Positions 24,469 to 32,832 of a DNA stretch of 62,098 bases are shown here, piece after piece. The stretch is taken from IMG/VR virus record IMGVR_UViG_3300046777_000588, positions 1 to 62,098 of that record. One strand, given 5' to 3'. How positions within the stretch are numbered: the first letter of the stretch is position 1; each line of letters starts with the position of its first letter. A program made the position numbers and the translations under genes. The DNA comes from a virus. The notes beneath the pieces are model-generated. The model was given only the letters and a program-made list of their open reading frames with translations, ran no database searches and was not told the origin of the DNA.

Positions 24469-24649
24469 CGGATTTTCACATGGAACGGGGTATGCTGGCA
24501 CGATCTATAGCGTGCTTGCTGTTGCAGTATCTATGCTCCCAGAACTTGACATTTGGTTCCGTATCCTAGCCTCTCTGAGTGCGATTGCTGCCGCATGGGT
24601 GTCTATCTACATAATGTTGGCAAAATTCAAAAAAGATAAAGACAAGTGA
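24455..24649 (+). CDS. Holin-like membrane protein
   Basis: A 64-aa protein with two predicted membrane segments (about 13-28 and 34-55) and a basic tail KFKKDKDK. Size, topology and place at the head of the lysis cassette fit a class II holin. A second small membrane protein (24878) also looks like a holin; one may be the antiholin. Confidence 0.6.
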   Translation: MNSDSGFSHGTGYAGTIYSVLAVAVSMLPELDIWFRILASLSAIAAAWVSIYIMLAKFKKDKDK

Positions 24650-24876
24650 AGTCTCTTGGAATAATTCTGCTTGCGTTTGCGCTTAATTCATGCGTCAATA
24701 TTCCAATACCTCCAGTAGGACAGAATCAAGGTAAGCTTGGTTCAGTTCAATTAAAGCTGGCAGTATCCTACATTCCATACATCGACCCAGATAAACCAAA
24801 AGAAGATAAACCAGCAGAAGACCCAAGTGTGATGTATGCTTGGGAACACTTCTCAAAAACAATAAAAGACAAATAA
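24646..24876 (+). CDS. Small lipoprotein, possible spanin subunit
   Basis: A 76-aa protein starting at GTG (GTGA overlap with the holin-like stop). It has a short signal peptide ending in the lipobox LNSC (Cys16), then a proline-rich mature part. In a lysis cassette this suggests an outer-membrane lipoprotein, such as an o-spanin; no matching inner-membrane spanin was found, so that role is uncertain. A lipoprotein points to a Gram-negative-type envelope in the host. Confidence 0.6.
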   Translation: MKSLGIILLAFALNSCVNIPIPPVGQNQGKLGSVQLKLAVSYIPYIDPDKPKEDKPAEDPSVMYAWEHFSKTIKDK

Positions 24877-24877
24877 T

Positions 24878-25054
24878 ATGAAAATCGTAAATGTTCTGAT
24901 TGAGAAATTGAGTGAAAATAGCACATGGCGTGGGCTAATCTTGGTGGCGACTGCTCTTGGCGTTAAACTTGATCCCGCAATGCAAGAGGGAATTTTGGCG
25001 GCTGGATTGAGCCTCGTTGGACTCATCAATATCATCCGCAAAGATAAAAAATAA
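24878..25054 (+). CDS. Holin candidate
   Basis: A 58-aa frame with an amphipathic N-terminus, the stretch WRGLILVATALGVKLDP, and a second hydrophobic segment ending LINIIRKDKK. This layout (a first segment, an acidic/proline turn, a second segment, a basic tail) matches a widespread small phage holin type. It lies directly before the endolysin, with no gap (TAA then ATG). Confidence 0.68.
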   Translation: MKIVNVLIEKLSENSTWRGLILVATALGVKLDPAMQEGILAAGLSLVGLINIIRKDKK

Positions 25055-25579
25055 ATGTTAGAAAAACTAATTGCCATTGCGGAATCGCAAGTTGGCGTTA
25101 GAGAAATTGGCGGAAATAATCGCGGAGATAAAATCCGTGAATATCAAACCGCAACAGACCTTGCTCCGGGTGCTTGGCCTTGGTGTGCCGCTTTTACGGA
25201 TTGGTGCATCAAGGAATGGCTTGAAGACTCTCAAGTTGCTAAATGGCTCAATCTGAAAAACAGAACTCCAGAAGAGTGGCGACCAAAAACTGCGCTTGCT
25301 TATGGCTTAACTGCATGGGCAAAAAAGCGTCCAAATACTACTCGTGTTTTTTCTGAAAAAGACAGAGCGAAACTTGGAGATATTGTGACATTTGATTTCT
25401 CTCATGTTGGTTTTGTTGTCAGTGACAATGGAATCTGGATAGAAACACTAGAGGGAAATACGAATGGAAAAGGCGAGCGAGATTCAGAGTCTGGTGATGG
25501 CGTTTGGAGAAAAGTAAGAAAAAAAACTCTTGTAAAAGATTTAATTCGTATTAATCCAAGCGGCTCCATCAATAAATAA
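25055..25579 (+). CDS. Endolysin (CHAP-type amidase/peptidase)
   Basis: Peptidoglycan hydrolase of 174 aa that would be released by the holins at the end of infection. Catalytic Cys lies in WPWCAAFTDW (C44), His in FDFSHVGFVV (H117) and the third residue in ETLEGNTN (E133/N135), the pattern of CHAP and related NlpC/P60 cysteine hydrolases. There is no signal peptide and no separate wall-binding domain, so it depends on a holin. Confidence 0.85.
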   Translation: MLEKLIAIAESQVGVREIGGNNRGDKIREYQTATDLAPGAWPWCAAFTDWCIKEWLEDSQVAKWLNLKNRTPEEWRPKTALAYGLTAWAKKRPNTTRVFSEKDRAKLGDIVTFDFSHVGFVVSDNGIWIETLEGNTNGKGERDSESGDGVWRKVRKKTLVKDLIRINPSGSINK

Positions 25580-26344
25580 ATGGCAAACATAAATCATAAG
25601 TGGAAGCGGATACTAGCTGTGTCTTGCTCACATGCTCGTTATTGTGACCGCGAAGCATGGAAGGCAGTAATGTCTTTCAAAGAAAAATACAAACCAGATA
25701 CAATTCTTCATCTAGGAGACTTCATTGATATGTCTGCGCTGATGGCGAATGGTGCTGGTTCTGGAAGCGATGGAGATGAGGTAACTCCAGACATTGATAC
25801 TGGGTTAACTCATCTCCGCGAATTGATGGCTGGATGTAAAGACCCATACATACTTTGTGGAAATCACGAAGATAGAGCATGGAAGCTCACGAATAGCAAA
25901 AATGCTGTAACACAATATTGCGCTCACAAGATTGTTTGCGCGATTGAAGATACATCAAAAAAACTAAAAGCTCGTCTCATTCCATATTCTGGTATTGAAC
26001 AAATTGTTGATATTGCAGACATGGGTTTCACGCATGGAACTTGCTTTGGTGAATCAGCCGCTAGAGACATGGCGGAGCAGTATTGCGATAGGAATAGGCG
26101 CAAGATAATCATGGGGCATACCCATCGTGTAGCAATTCAGAATGCCAGAACATATCATGGTGGAACCTGCTACAATATCGGGACACTTACTGCTCGCGGC
26201 GCATTAGAATATGCTAAAAATCGCAGAAGCACATTCAGTTGGTGTCAAGGATGGTTGTGGGGCGAGTATTGCGAATCACTACACCAATCCTCGCTTCAAA
26301 TTACACAACGCGCAAAGGGAGATATATGGAGATTGCCCATATGA
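25580..26344 (+). CDS. Calcineurin-like metallophosphoesterase
   Basis: A 254-aa two-metal phosphoesterase: HLGDFID (about 47-53), CGNHEDR (about 94-100), FTHG and GHTHR (about 175-180) are intact. The first motif reads VSCSH where the family normally has SDxH, so the usual metal-ligand Asp is a Cys; activity or metal choice may be altered. The substrate is unknown. It directly follows the endolysin. An ATGA overlap leads into the next gene. Confidence 0.8.
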   Translation: MANINHKWKRILAVSCSHARYCDREAWKAVMSFKEKYKPDTILHLGDFIDMSALMANGAGSGSDGDEVTPDIDTGLTHLRELMAGCKDPYILCGNHEDRAWKLTNSKNAVTQYCAHKIVCAIEDTSKKLKARLIPYSGIEQIVDIADMGFTHGTCFGESAARDMAEQYCDRNRRKIIMGHTHRVAIQNARTYHGGTCYNIGTLTARGALEYAKNRRSTFSWCQGWLWGEYCESLHQSSLQITQRAKGDIWRLPI

Positions 26345-26652
26345 CACCAAATGATTTCCTAAAAATCATCCAGCAAGAATCTATGCCATTGGATGTAATT
26401 CCTGACGGCTGGTATTCCGCTATTGAATTAACAAAAATGTGGGGAGTGACTATAAGTAATGTCCAGAAGAAAATAAAAACTGGAAAAGAACTTGGATATG
26501 TTACAGAGAAGAAGTTCTTGATTAAAAGAGATCGTATAATGAGGATTCCTCACTACAAATTCCATGAAAAAGAAAATAATCAAAAAGACAATCAACGGAA
26601 AGTCATGGAAGATACGATTGGGTCACGCAGGAAAGACAAACGGAGTCGATAA
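26341..26652 (+). CDS. Winged-helix-like small protein
   Basis: A 103-aa protein with WYSAIELTKMWGVTISNVQ, a plausible helix-turn-helix, and a very basic C-terminus. It may bind DNA. The ATG at 26341 overlaps the phosphoesterase stop; an upstream ATG at 26326 preceded by AAGGGAG is an alternative. It overlaps the next gene by 89 bases. Confidence 0.6.
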   Translation: MTPNDFLKIIQQESMPLDVIPDGWYSAIELTKMWGVTISNVQKKIKTGKELGYVTEKKFLIKRDRIMRIPHYKFHEKENNQKDNQRKVMEDTIGSRRKDKRSR

Positions 26653-26836
26653 CGATGGAATTTGTGACTATTCAAGTAGAACTATTTTCATCAATCCAAA
26701 ATGCGAAAGGTCAATGTTAAATGTTCTCTGCCATGAATTGCTTCATGCAAGGTTCCCTGATCTTGAGGAAGAAGCCGTCGAAGACATGGGGACGCTTTTG
26801 GCGGAAAGTTACGAAGAAATGGAACAGATTTCTTGA
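26564..26836 (+). CDS. Small HExxH metallopeptidase-like protein
   Basis: A 90-aa protein with the zinc-protease signature CHELLHARFPDLEEEA (H57, E58, H61), preceded by a SprT-like YSSRTIFINP strand. Such minimal HExxH proteins are common in phages and are of unknown substrate. It overlaps the winged-helix gene in a different frame, and both frames read well, so both are retained. Confidence 0.7.
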   Translation: MKKKIIKKTINGKSWKIRLGHAGKTNGVDNDGICDYSSRTIFINPKCERSMLNVLCHELLHARFPDLEEEAVEDMGTLLAESYEEMEQIS

Positions 26837-26842
26837 TATGTT

Positions 26843-26870
26843 TTGACAAAGTAATTTCAAACAATTAAAT
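26843..26870 (+). promoter_or_regulatory. Candidate promoter, TTGACA-N16-TTAAAT
   Basis: TTGACA at 26843-26848 and TTAAAT at 26865-26870 lie in the 44-bp gap before the fibre gene at 26881. The word TTTGACAAA is shared with the site at 22462. The predicted start of transcription is close to the ATG. Confidence 0.38.
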
Positions 26871-26880
26871 CAAAGAAATT

Positions 26881-27645
26881 ATGTCCTGCAATTGCAATAA
26901 TTCTACCTATGTCAGCACTTGCTGCCCCGACATTCCATATCCTACGATTTCCCCAGAATCGGTTCCATCGCTAATTTCCAATCTTGTAAACGCTCTTTAC
27001 GGAGAAATTACTAAATCAGTTGTGGATGGACGAGTAGTTTGGAATATTCCGTGTGATCCAAACAATACTGCCGAGATTGATGGGTTCCCAAGGTTGCCAG
27101 ACGAAGGATTGCTTTGCTACATCATTCGTTATTTTGATGTTCTTGCTCCATCTTTAATTAATGCTGTTACGATTAATGGAACTCAAACAATTACTGGTCA
27201 GAAAACATTTACTCTTCCAGTTCTTGGCGATGCGGTAAACAGCAGTCTTACTCAAACAATTGCAGGTCAAAAGACATTTACACTCCCAGTTCTTGGAGAT
27301 GCGGTAAATAACACTCTTGCTCAAACAATCACAGGGAATAAAACATTTAACTGGATTAAACTTCCTGTAGGAACAACTGGAACTCGTCCAACTGGCGAGA
27401 CTGGCCTTGTTCGTTTTAATACTGATCGCAATCAATTTGAGGGTTACAACAACACAGCTTGGACTGGCATTGGAGACCAGCCTGTTGGTGGCGGAACAAA
27501 TCGTCTTTTCTTTGAAAACGACCAAGTAATGACAACAAATTACACAATTACATCTGGCAAAAATGCAATGTCAGCAGGGCCAATCACAGTAAACCCCGGA
27601 GTTGTATTAACAGTTCCATCAGGAAGCACCTACACAATCGTATAA
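26881..27645 (+). CDS. Tail fibre with tandem repeats
   Basis: A 254-aa protein. The N-terminus is Cys-rich (MSCNCNNSTYVSTCCPD), the centre has repeated QTITGQKTFTLPVLGDAV units, and the C-terminus (SGKNAMSAGPITVNPGVV) is a short beta motif common at phage fibre ends. It probably forms a trimeric beta-structured fibre or an adaptor for the tailspikes that follow. Confidence 0.72.
   Translation: MSCNCNNSTYVSTCCPDIPYPTISPESVPSLISNLVNALYGEITKSVVDGRVVWNIPCDPNNTAEIDGFPRLPDEGLLCYIIRYFDVLAPSLINAVTINGTQTITGQKTFTLPVLGDAVNSSLTQTIAGQKTFTLPVLGDAVNNTLAQTITGNKTFNWIKLPVGTTGTRPTGETGLVRFNTDRNQFEGYNNTAWTGIGDQPVGGGTNRLFFENDQVMTTNYTITSGKNAMSAGPITVNPGVVLTVPSGSTYTIV
27181..27351 (+). repeat. 69-bp tandem repeat in fibre gene
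   Basis: Copies start at 27181, 27250 and 27319 (ACTCAAACAAT-type start, third partial), an exact 69-bp period that keeps frame and encodes a 23-residue unit. Confidence 0.85.
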
Positions 27646-27649
27646 TATT

Positions 27650-29533
27650 ATGTCACTAATTCTCGACGGAACATCTGGACTATTTGGCAATGTAACTGGA
27701 GGAGACATCTCTGGTAATTTCATTGGATTGAACGGGAATGGTAGTTCGCTTACAGCAACCGCTACAGGCAGCACAACCGCTCGCTCGCTTGCGAATCGTT
27801 TTGCTGATGTGGTGAATGTATTGGATTTTGGAGCATTTAATGATGGCACAAATGCGGCAGCTACAACAACTGCAATTCAAAACGCCGTTGCTTTTGTTGC
27901 AACAAGCGGAAAACAAATATTTTTCCCTGCTGGAACATATAAAATATCATCTGTTATTTCTACTACTGGACACCTAAATATTTTAGGTGAAGGTGAAAAA
28001 ACTATATTAGATTTTAGTGGAATAGCATCTGGTTCTTCTGGAATTACTGTTACTGGATCAATTACACAAATACAAAATGTAACAAGCGCAAGCAAGGGAA
28101 GTTTAACAATTACATTTGCCAGCGCACCTTCATTAACAACTGGAGATGTATTCTGCTTGTTTGACAATGCTGTTTTATGGAATAGTGTAAGAGCATATTA
28201 CTATTCTGGTGAGTGGCTTGAATGCCGTGGGACAAGTGGTTCGAACGCTACAACAACAAATCCACTTTATGACAGCTACACTCCAGCAACAGTAAAAGCA
28301 TACAAATTATCAAGCCCAGAAGTTTCATTTAAAAACTTTAGGATTGTTGGTGGAGCAAACATCTTTGGGCTTATTCAAGTATCGTTTTGCGATAAGCCTA
28401 TATTTGAGAACATATCTGCCTACAACGAAAACTATCAATGTATTATTATTGATCGTTGCTACCGCGCAATGGTAACGAACTGCGTGATGTATAACAAAGG
28501 CACAGGAACTTTGGATGATTACGGATTGACTATTGGCAATAGTCAAAAAGTTCAAGTTACTGGAGGAGACTATTATGGTAGACGGCATGGAATAGCAATT
28601 GGTGGAGGAGATTATCCTTGTGCCGTTACCAATAGAAATATACGCATTTCAAATTCAACTATTAGCAATGATATTCTTTCTCAAGTATCTTCTGCTGATA
28701 TGCACGGGAATGTTGAAGATGTATATTATCAAGGTTGTCAAATTTATCAAGGTGCTGCTATTGCTGGTAAAAATACTGGTTATGACAATTGCACAATTGT
28801 GAATCAATATAATGGTATTGTTGTATATGCGTCTGAATTAAAAGGAGGAACTTTTTCAGTAAGAAATTGCACACTAATTACAGCTGCTGATTCTTCAGTA
28901 ATAAGCAGAAGCATAATTGATTTTGGTGGTAATGGTGGAGCAATTGAGAGTTCAACAAATGAAACTGTATCTATTATTATAAATAATTGTCATATTGAAG
29001 GAACTGGACAAAGTTCTGCAACAGATGTTTTGCGTATGGCAAACAACGGGTCTTCTGCTTATGTAAATATTTATATTAATGGATTAACAGCAAATGTAAA
29101 TGCTATGGGTGCAATTTTGAGAACTGGAGTTAATGTAGGCAGCGCACTTTCACAAGCTATTGTTGTAGATAATATTAGTAATTTCCCAAGCGGAGTTTAT
29201 TTACACCTTCCAATGGGTGGTGCATATAGCAATATTCCTCAACGCATGATGCGTCAGTCTGGATATTTAAATATGGCAGCATCAAGTGGAACAAAATTTA
29301 CAGTAGCATCACCAATTTCTTATAAATATTTTTATCCTAAAACTCCTCAAGCGTCTTTTTCTATTGGAGGAACAACAGGATTTTCAAATCCAGCAAGTGA
29401 AAATGTTGGAGTCACTGGCTACAGCGTTACAACTTCAGCTATTAGGCCAGCTTTAGTTTCGACCAGTAACGCAAACTGGACAGCAACATTTACCGCTACA
29501 GCAAATTGGATAGTTGGAATAGAAGAAGTTTAA
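27650..29533 (+). CDS. Tailspike, pectate-lyase fold (copy 1)
   Basis: A 627-aa protein with a short N-terminal anchor (GNVTGGDISGN, residues 13-23), LANRFADVVNVLDFGAFNDG (48-67), then a right-handed beta-helix of the Pectate_lyase_3 type (IFFPAGTYKI, repeated N-C-x-I turns). It probably degrades or binds host polysaccharide. Copy 2 at 29813 shares the anchor and the LANRFADVVNV junction; the receptor-facing parts differ. Confidence 0.85.
   Translation: MSLILDGTSGLFGNVTGGDISGNFIGLNGNGSSLTATATGSTTARSLANRFADVVNVLDFGAFNDGTNAAATTTAIQNAVAFVATSGKQIFFPAGTYKISSVISTTGHLNILGEGEKTILDFSGIASGSSGITVTGSITQIQNVTSASKGSLTITFASAPSLTTGDVFCLFDNAVLWNSVRAYYYSGEWLECRGTSGSNATTTNPLYDSYTPATVKAYKLSSPEVSFKNFRIVGGANIFGLIQVSFCDKPIFENISAYNENYQCIIIDRCYRAMVTNCVMYNKGTGTLDDYGLTIGNSQKVQVTGGDYYGRRHGIAIGGGDYPCAVTNRNIRISNSTISNDILSQVSSADMHGNVEDVYYQGCQIYQGAAIAGKNTGYDNCTIVNQYNGIVVYASELKGGTFSVRNCTLITAADSSVISRSIIDFGGNGGAIESSTNETVSIIINNCHIEGTGQSSATDVLRMANNGSSAYVNIYINGLTANVNAMGAILRTGVNVGSALSQAIVVDNISNFPSGVYLHLPMGGAYSNIPQRMMRQSGYLNMAASSGTKFTVASPISYKYFYPKTPQASFSIGGTTGFSNPASENVGVTGYSVTTSAIRPALVSTSNANWTATFTATANWIVGIEEV
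27686..27717 (+). repeat. 32-bp direct repeat, tailspike anchor copy 1
   Basis: Identical to 29927-29958. It encodes the anchor GNVTGGDISG in both tailspikes and could mediate homologous exchange between them. Confidence 0.9.
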
Positions 29534-29548
29534 CAAACAAACAAAACT

Positions 29549-29806
29549 ATGGCACTAAAATTAACAAAAACTACACCGCAAGGATTTATCGCAACTGATG
29601 CTTATCATCGTGTTGAGTATATTAGTTTACAAAATAAAAACTCTATTGTTTTTATGGTATCAAGTTACAAAGATGAATCAGAATCTCAAGCCTTTCGTTC
29701 TGAAAGGAATTTCTGCTCTTACGACCTAAACGGAGAAAACCCAATCAAGCAAGCCTACCTACATCTTAAAACCTTGCCAGAGTTTGCGGATGCGGTAGAC
29801 TGCTAA
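29549..29806 (+). CDS. Small tailspike-linked protein (copy 1)
   Basis: An 85-aa protein (MALKLTKTTPQGFIATDAYH) that follows tailspike 1, with a close paralogue at 31830 after tailspike 2. The conserved end is PIKQAYLHLKTLPEF. Similar small proteins occur beside phage fibre genes; a chaperone or accessory role is an inference from the repeated linkage. Confidence 0.72.
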   Translation: MALKLTKTTPQGFIATDAYHRVEYISLQNKNSIVFMVSSYKDESESQAFRSERNFCSYDLNGENPIKQAYLHLKTLPEFADAVDC

Positions 29807-29812
29807 TACACT

Positions 29813-31810
29813 ATGAGCGCAAACATTAAAGCATCAGTAGACGGAACACAGGCAATCATCGGGGTAGGTGGTGTAGACCAGATGACTGTGAGCAACGCTG
29901 GCGTAGTCACGGCAAATAGCTTTGTAGGCAATGTAACTGGAGGAGACATCTCTGGTAACGCATCAAGTGCTACGGCTATTGCAACTGGATCAACTGGAGT
30001 ATCCGCAGGATCATTCGTTGTTGGACAGCAATACAAAATTACTTCTCTTGGAACAACGACACAAGCGCAATGGAATACAATTGCTGGAACAACAGGACAA
30101 ACTTATGTAGTTGGGTCTTTGTTCACGGCAGCTACTACTGGAGCAAGTTCTGGAAATGGATCGGCAGCAGTAGCAAGGACATTGGCAAATCGCTTCGCTG
30201 ATGTAGTGAATGTAAAAGATTTTGGCGCGGTTGGAGATGGGGTTGCGGATGATACTGCTGCGATTCAAGCCGCGATTAATACTGGGAAATCTATTGTTTT
30301 TCCAGAAGGAATATACATTGTTTCATCCCTTAACATTAATTCAAAAACAAAATTATTTGGCTTGGGTACACTCAAGAAAACAACCGTAACTGGGACATCA
30401 ATTTTAAATATTGCATCAAACGATGTAGAAATTGATGGACTTACATTTTTGGGTGCTAGTGTTGATACATTGATTCCGACAACTAATGACGCAGACAACG
30501 CAATTACTATTTCTGGAACATCAACTCCAACTCAATTTCAAAACATAAAAATCCAAAATTGCACTATTAACGGAGTAGCTGGTTTTGGTGTTAGAGTTAA
30601 CTATGCAACAAATGTTTGGGTTTTGAACAATAACATTTCTTACTGCGGATATGCTGGTATTCTTTTGTTATCTGTAATTCATGGAATTGTTGATGGAAAT
30701 AGAGTAAGAAATATTGACTCTTCTGCTAGTGCAACTAATAATTGGTATGGAATCTCCATTACAAGAGATGCGACTAAAACAATAGCAAATTCTGCAAGAT
30801 CAACAAATTGTGTGATTACAAATAATGTAGTTTCCAATGTTACGAAATGGACAGGCATTGACATCCATGCAGGATATAAAAGCATTATTGACAGCAATCA
30901 AGTATACTATTGCAAAAAGGGAATGTATGCACAATATGATGATGCTACAGAAACAAACAGACAACCATCAGAAACAATTGTCTTTTCAAACAACATTGTA
31001 GAAGGTAATCTTGCGGCAGCAGACTCATCTTTGGGTATTGCATCGCTAGGTCTAGCAGGAATGCCTAACCTAGATATAACAATTACTGGCAATCAAATTA
31101 TTAGAGGCGGAGGTTATGCGTCGAGCAATGGCGGTTTGTATGTTACAGAAACTAAAACCTGCATTGCATCAAACAACATCATAAAAAATAGCTGGCGATC
31201 TGGCATTTCTATTGGAGCAAACTGTGATGACATTGTTTTTGAAAATAATAAAATTAATGGTATACAACCAGATGGATCAGGATTAAGCACATATTATTGT
31301 TATTTTCCAAGCACTACTGTCACAAATACTGTATTGAGAAATAATTATTTCTTAAACAATACTGGAGTATCAGCAAATACTCCAACATATGGAATATTAT
31401 ATTTTGCTGGAACATATACTGGAATAACATTAGATAGAAATAGAATGAATGAATTCCCAACAGTTTCATTTTTATTTAACGCATTAAATTCCAATCGTTA
31501 TCAAGATTTTAAATTTATTCTTGAACCAACATCACAATATGCATCATTGAATGTAACTTCAGCAAATACGACAGAAGTAACAAGCGTCACGATTGGTAGA
31601 AATGTATATGGAACTCAACTTACTGCTACATTAATATATAATGTAAATAGAACTACAGTAACAAATCCAAAAATATTTGCCTGCATTACTGGACAAGCAG
31701 CACTAAATACCTATCAAGTAACTGCATATACATCAGACGCAACAACATTTGGTGTTACTGGAACTATACCAGTAACTTTAACAGTTCAAGGAATATGTTG
31801 GACAGAATAA
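29813..31810 (+). CDS. Tailspike, pectate-lyase fold (copy 2)
   Basis: A 665-aa protein: an N-terminal beta domain with VSNAGVVTANSFVGNVTGG, an inserted SFVVGQQYKITSLGTTTQAQ module, then NVKDFGAVGDGVADDTAAIQ (about 133-152) and a right-handed beta-helix. The Pectate_lyase_3 start is textbook. Relative to copy 1 it carries an extra N-terminal module, so the two spikes may stack or attach at different points. Confidence 0.87.
   Translation: MSANIKASVDGTQAIIGVGGVDQMTVSNAGVVTANSFVGNVTGGDISGNASSATAIATGSTGVSAGSFVVGQQYKITSLGTTTQAQWNTIAGTTGQTYVVGSLFTAATTGASSGNGSAAVARTLANRFADVVNVKDFGAVGDGVADDTAAIQAAINTGKSIVFPEGIYIVSSLNINSKTKLFGLGTLKKTTVTGTSILNIASNDVEIDGLTFLGASVDTLIPTTNDADNAITISGTSTPTQFQNIKIQNCTINGVAGFGVRVNYATNVWVLNNNISYCGYAGILLLSVIHGIVDGNRVRNIDSSASATNNWYGISITRDATKTIANSARSTNCVITNNVVSNVTKWTGIDIHAGYKSIIDSNQVYYCKKGMYAQYDDATETNRQPSETIVFSNNIVEGNLAAADSSLGIASLGLAGMPNLDITITGNQIIRGGGYASSNGGLYVTETKTCIASNNIIKNSWRSGISIGANCDDIVFENNKINGIQPDGSGLSTYYCYFPSTTVTNTVLRNNYFLNNTGVSANTPTYGILYFAGTYTGITLDRNRMNEFPTVSFLFNALNSNRYQDFKFILEPTSQYASLNVTSANTTEVTSVTIGRNVYGTQLTATLIYNVNRTTVTNPKIFACITGQAALNTYQVTAYTSDATTFGVTGTIPVTLTVQGICWTE
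29927..29958 (+). repeat. 32-bp direct repeat, tailspike anchor copy 2
   Basis: Identical to 27686-27717; see the tailspike entries. Confidence 0.9.
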
Positions 31811-31829
31811 TATATTAGAAAACAAAATT

Positions 31830-32087
31830 ATGGCACTACAATTAACAACAACTACACCGCAAGGATTCACGGCAACTGATGCTTATCATCGTGTTGAGAA
31901 TATTAGTCTACATAATAAAAATTCTATTGTCTTCTCAATATCAAGCTATAAAGATAATCTGCATACTAATTTATTTAAGTCTGAAATAAAACACTGCGAC
32001 TACGACCTCAACGGAGAAAACCCGATTAAACAAGCATATCTCCATCTAAAAACCTTGCCAGATTTCGCAGACGCAGTAGATTGCTAA
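31830..32087 (+). CDS. Small tailspike-linked protein (copy 2)
   Basis: An 85-aa paralogue of the gene at 29549. Amino acids 1-30 and the last 25 are nearly identical while the centre differs, and the DNA of the first 80 bases is highly similar, so the duplication looks fairly recent. Confidence 0.72.
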   Translation: MALQLTTTTPQGFTATDAYHRVENISLHNKNSIVFSISSYKDNLHTNLFKSEIKHCDYDLNGENPIKQAYLHLKTLPDFADAVDC

Positions 32088-32096
32088 ATTATTAAT

Positions 32097-32495
32097 ATGC
32101 CATACACATCCAAAAAAGTAAGTTTGCCAGAGGGCTTTGTTGACCTTGGCGAAGAAATGAAGCCAGCGATGGCTATTGAAATTGAGCGTGAACCATCTTC
32201 TGTTCACTATCCTTCTCTCTATTTTAGCAATGCTAAAGAGTTGATGGATTTTCCAAAAGAAGGAACTGCTGTCATTCACTTCAAGAAAGTCATGGAGAAG
32301 AAAGAGACAATCATGCGCGATGGCGAAGAAAAGAAATGCTATTGCGTAGAACTTGAAATCCACGGCATTAAATCCAATGGCAAATCCAAGATGGAGCCAA
32401 TGATGGAGGAAGAAGAGGATGATGAGGACGCTATTGAAAAAGGCTTGAAAGAAGCCGAAGGCGAAGAAGAAAACGAAGAAGAATACGAAGATTAA
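32097..32495 (+). CDS. Acidic-tailed structural protein
   Basis: A 132-aa protein with a beta-rich N-terminal domain (SSVHYPSLYFSNAKEL, GTAVIHFKKVMEKKE) and a strongly acidic, probably disordered C-terminal tail. This arrangement is common in small aquatic-phage structural proteins beside tail genes; the function is unknown. Confidence 0.65.
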   Translation: MPYTSKKVSLPEGFVDLGEEMKPAMAIEIEREPSSVHYPSLYFSNAKELMDFPKEGTAVIHFKKVMEKKETIMRDGEEKKCYCVELEIHGIKSNGKSKMEPMMEEEEDDEDAIEKGLKEAEGEEENEEEYED

Positions 32496-32499
32496 TTTT

Positions 32500-32823
32500 A
32501 TGGCTAAGAAAAACGAAATGCTCACTGAGGCTCCAACACCAACACCAGAAGCGATGCCGGGGGAAATGGCCGCACCAACTCCTGACATGGCTCCTCCTGC
32601 TGGTGGCAAGGTTATGGTTCAAATGCCATCTGATGCTTTTGATTCTATCTATACCCTCGTTAGCCAACTCCAATCTGGCCTTGAAACCCTCAAGGCTGAA
32701 GTTGATGCTCAAAAGGGTGGCGAAGCCGTTGCTGTTGCCGAAGAAATGGCTCCAGAGGCTGTTGCAACCGCTGAAGACGAAGAGTTTCTTAAATCACTTG
32801 CGGCAGAAGGTTCGATGCGATAA
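32500..32823 (+). CDS. Ala/Pro-rich small protein
   Basis: A 107-aa protein, Ala/Pro/Glu-rich with one helical core (DSIYTLVSQLQSGLETLKAE). It forms a pair with the acidic-tailed protein upstream and is probably a virion accessory. No family recognised. Confidence 0.6.
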   Translation: MAKKNEMLTEAPTPTPEAMPGEMAAPTPDMAPPAGGKVMVQMPSDAFDSIYTLVSQLQSGLETLKAEVDAQKGGEAVAVAEEMAPEAVATAEDEEFLKSLAAEGSMR

Positions 32824-32832
32824 TGTCGCGCC

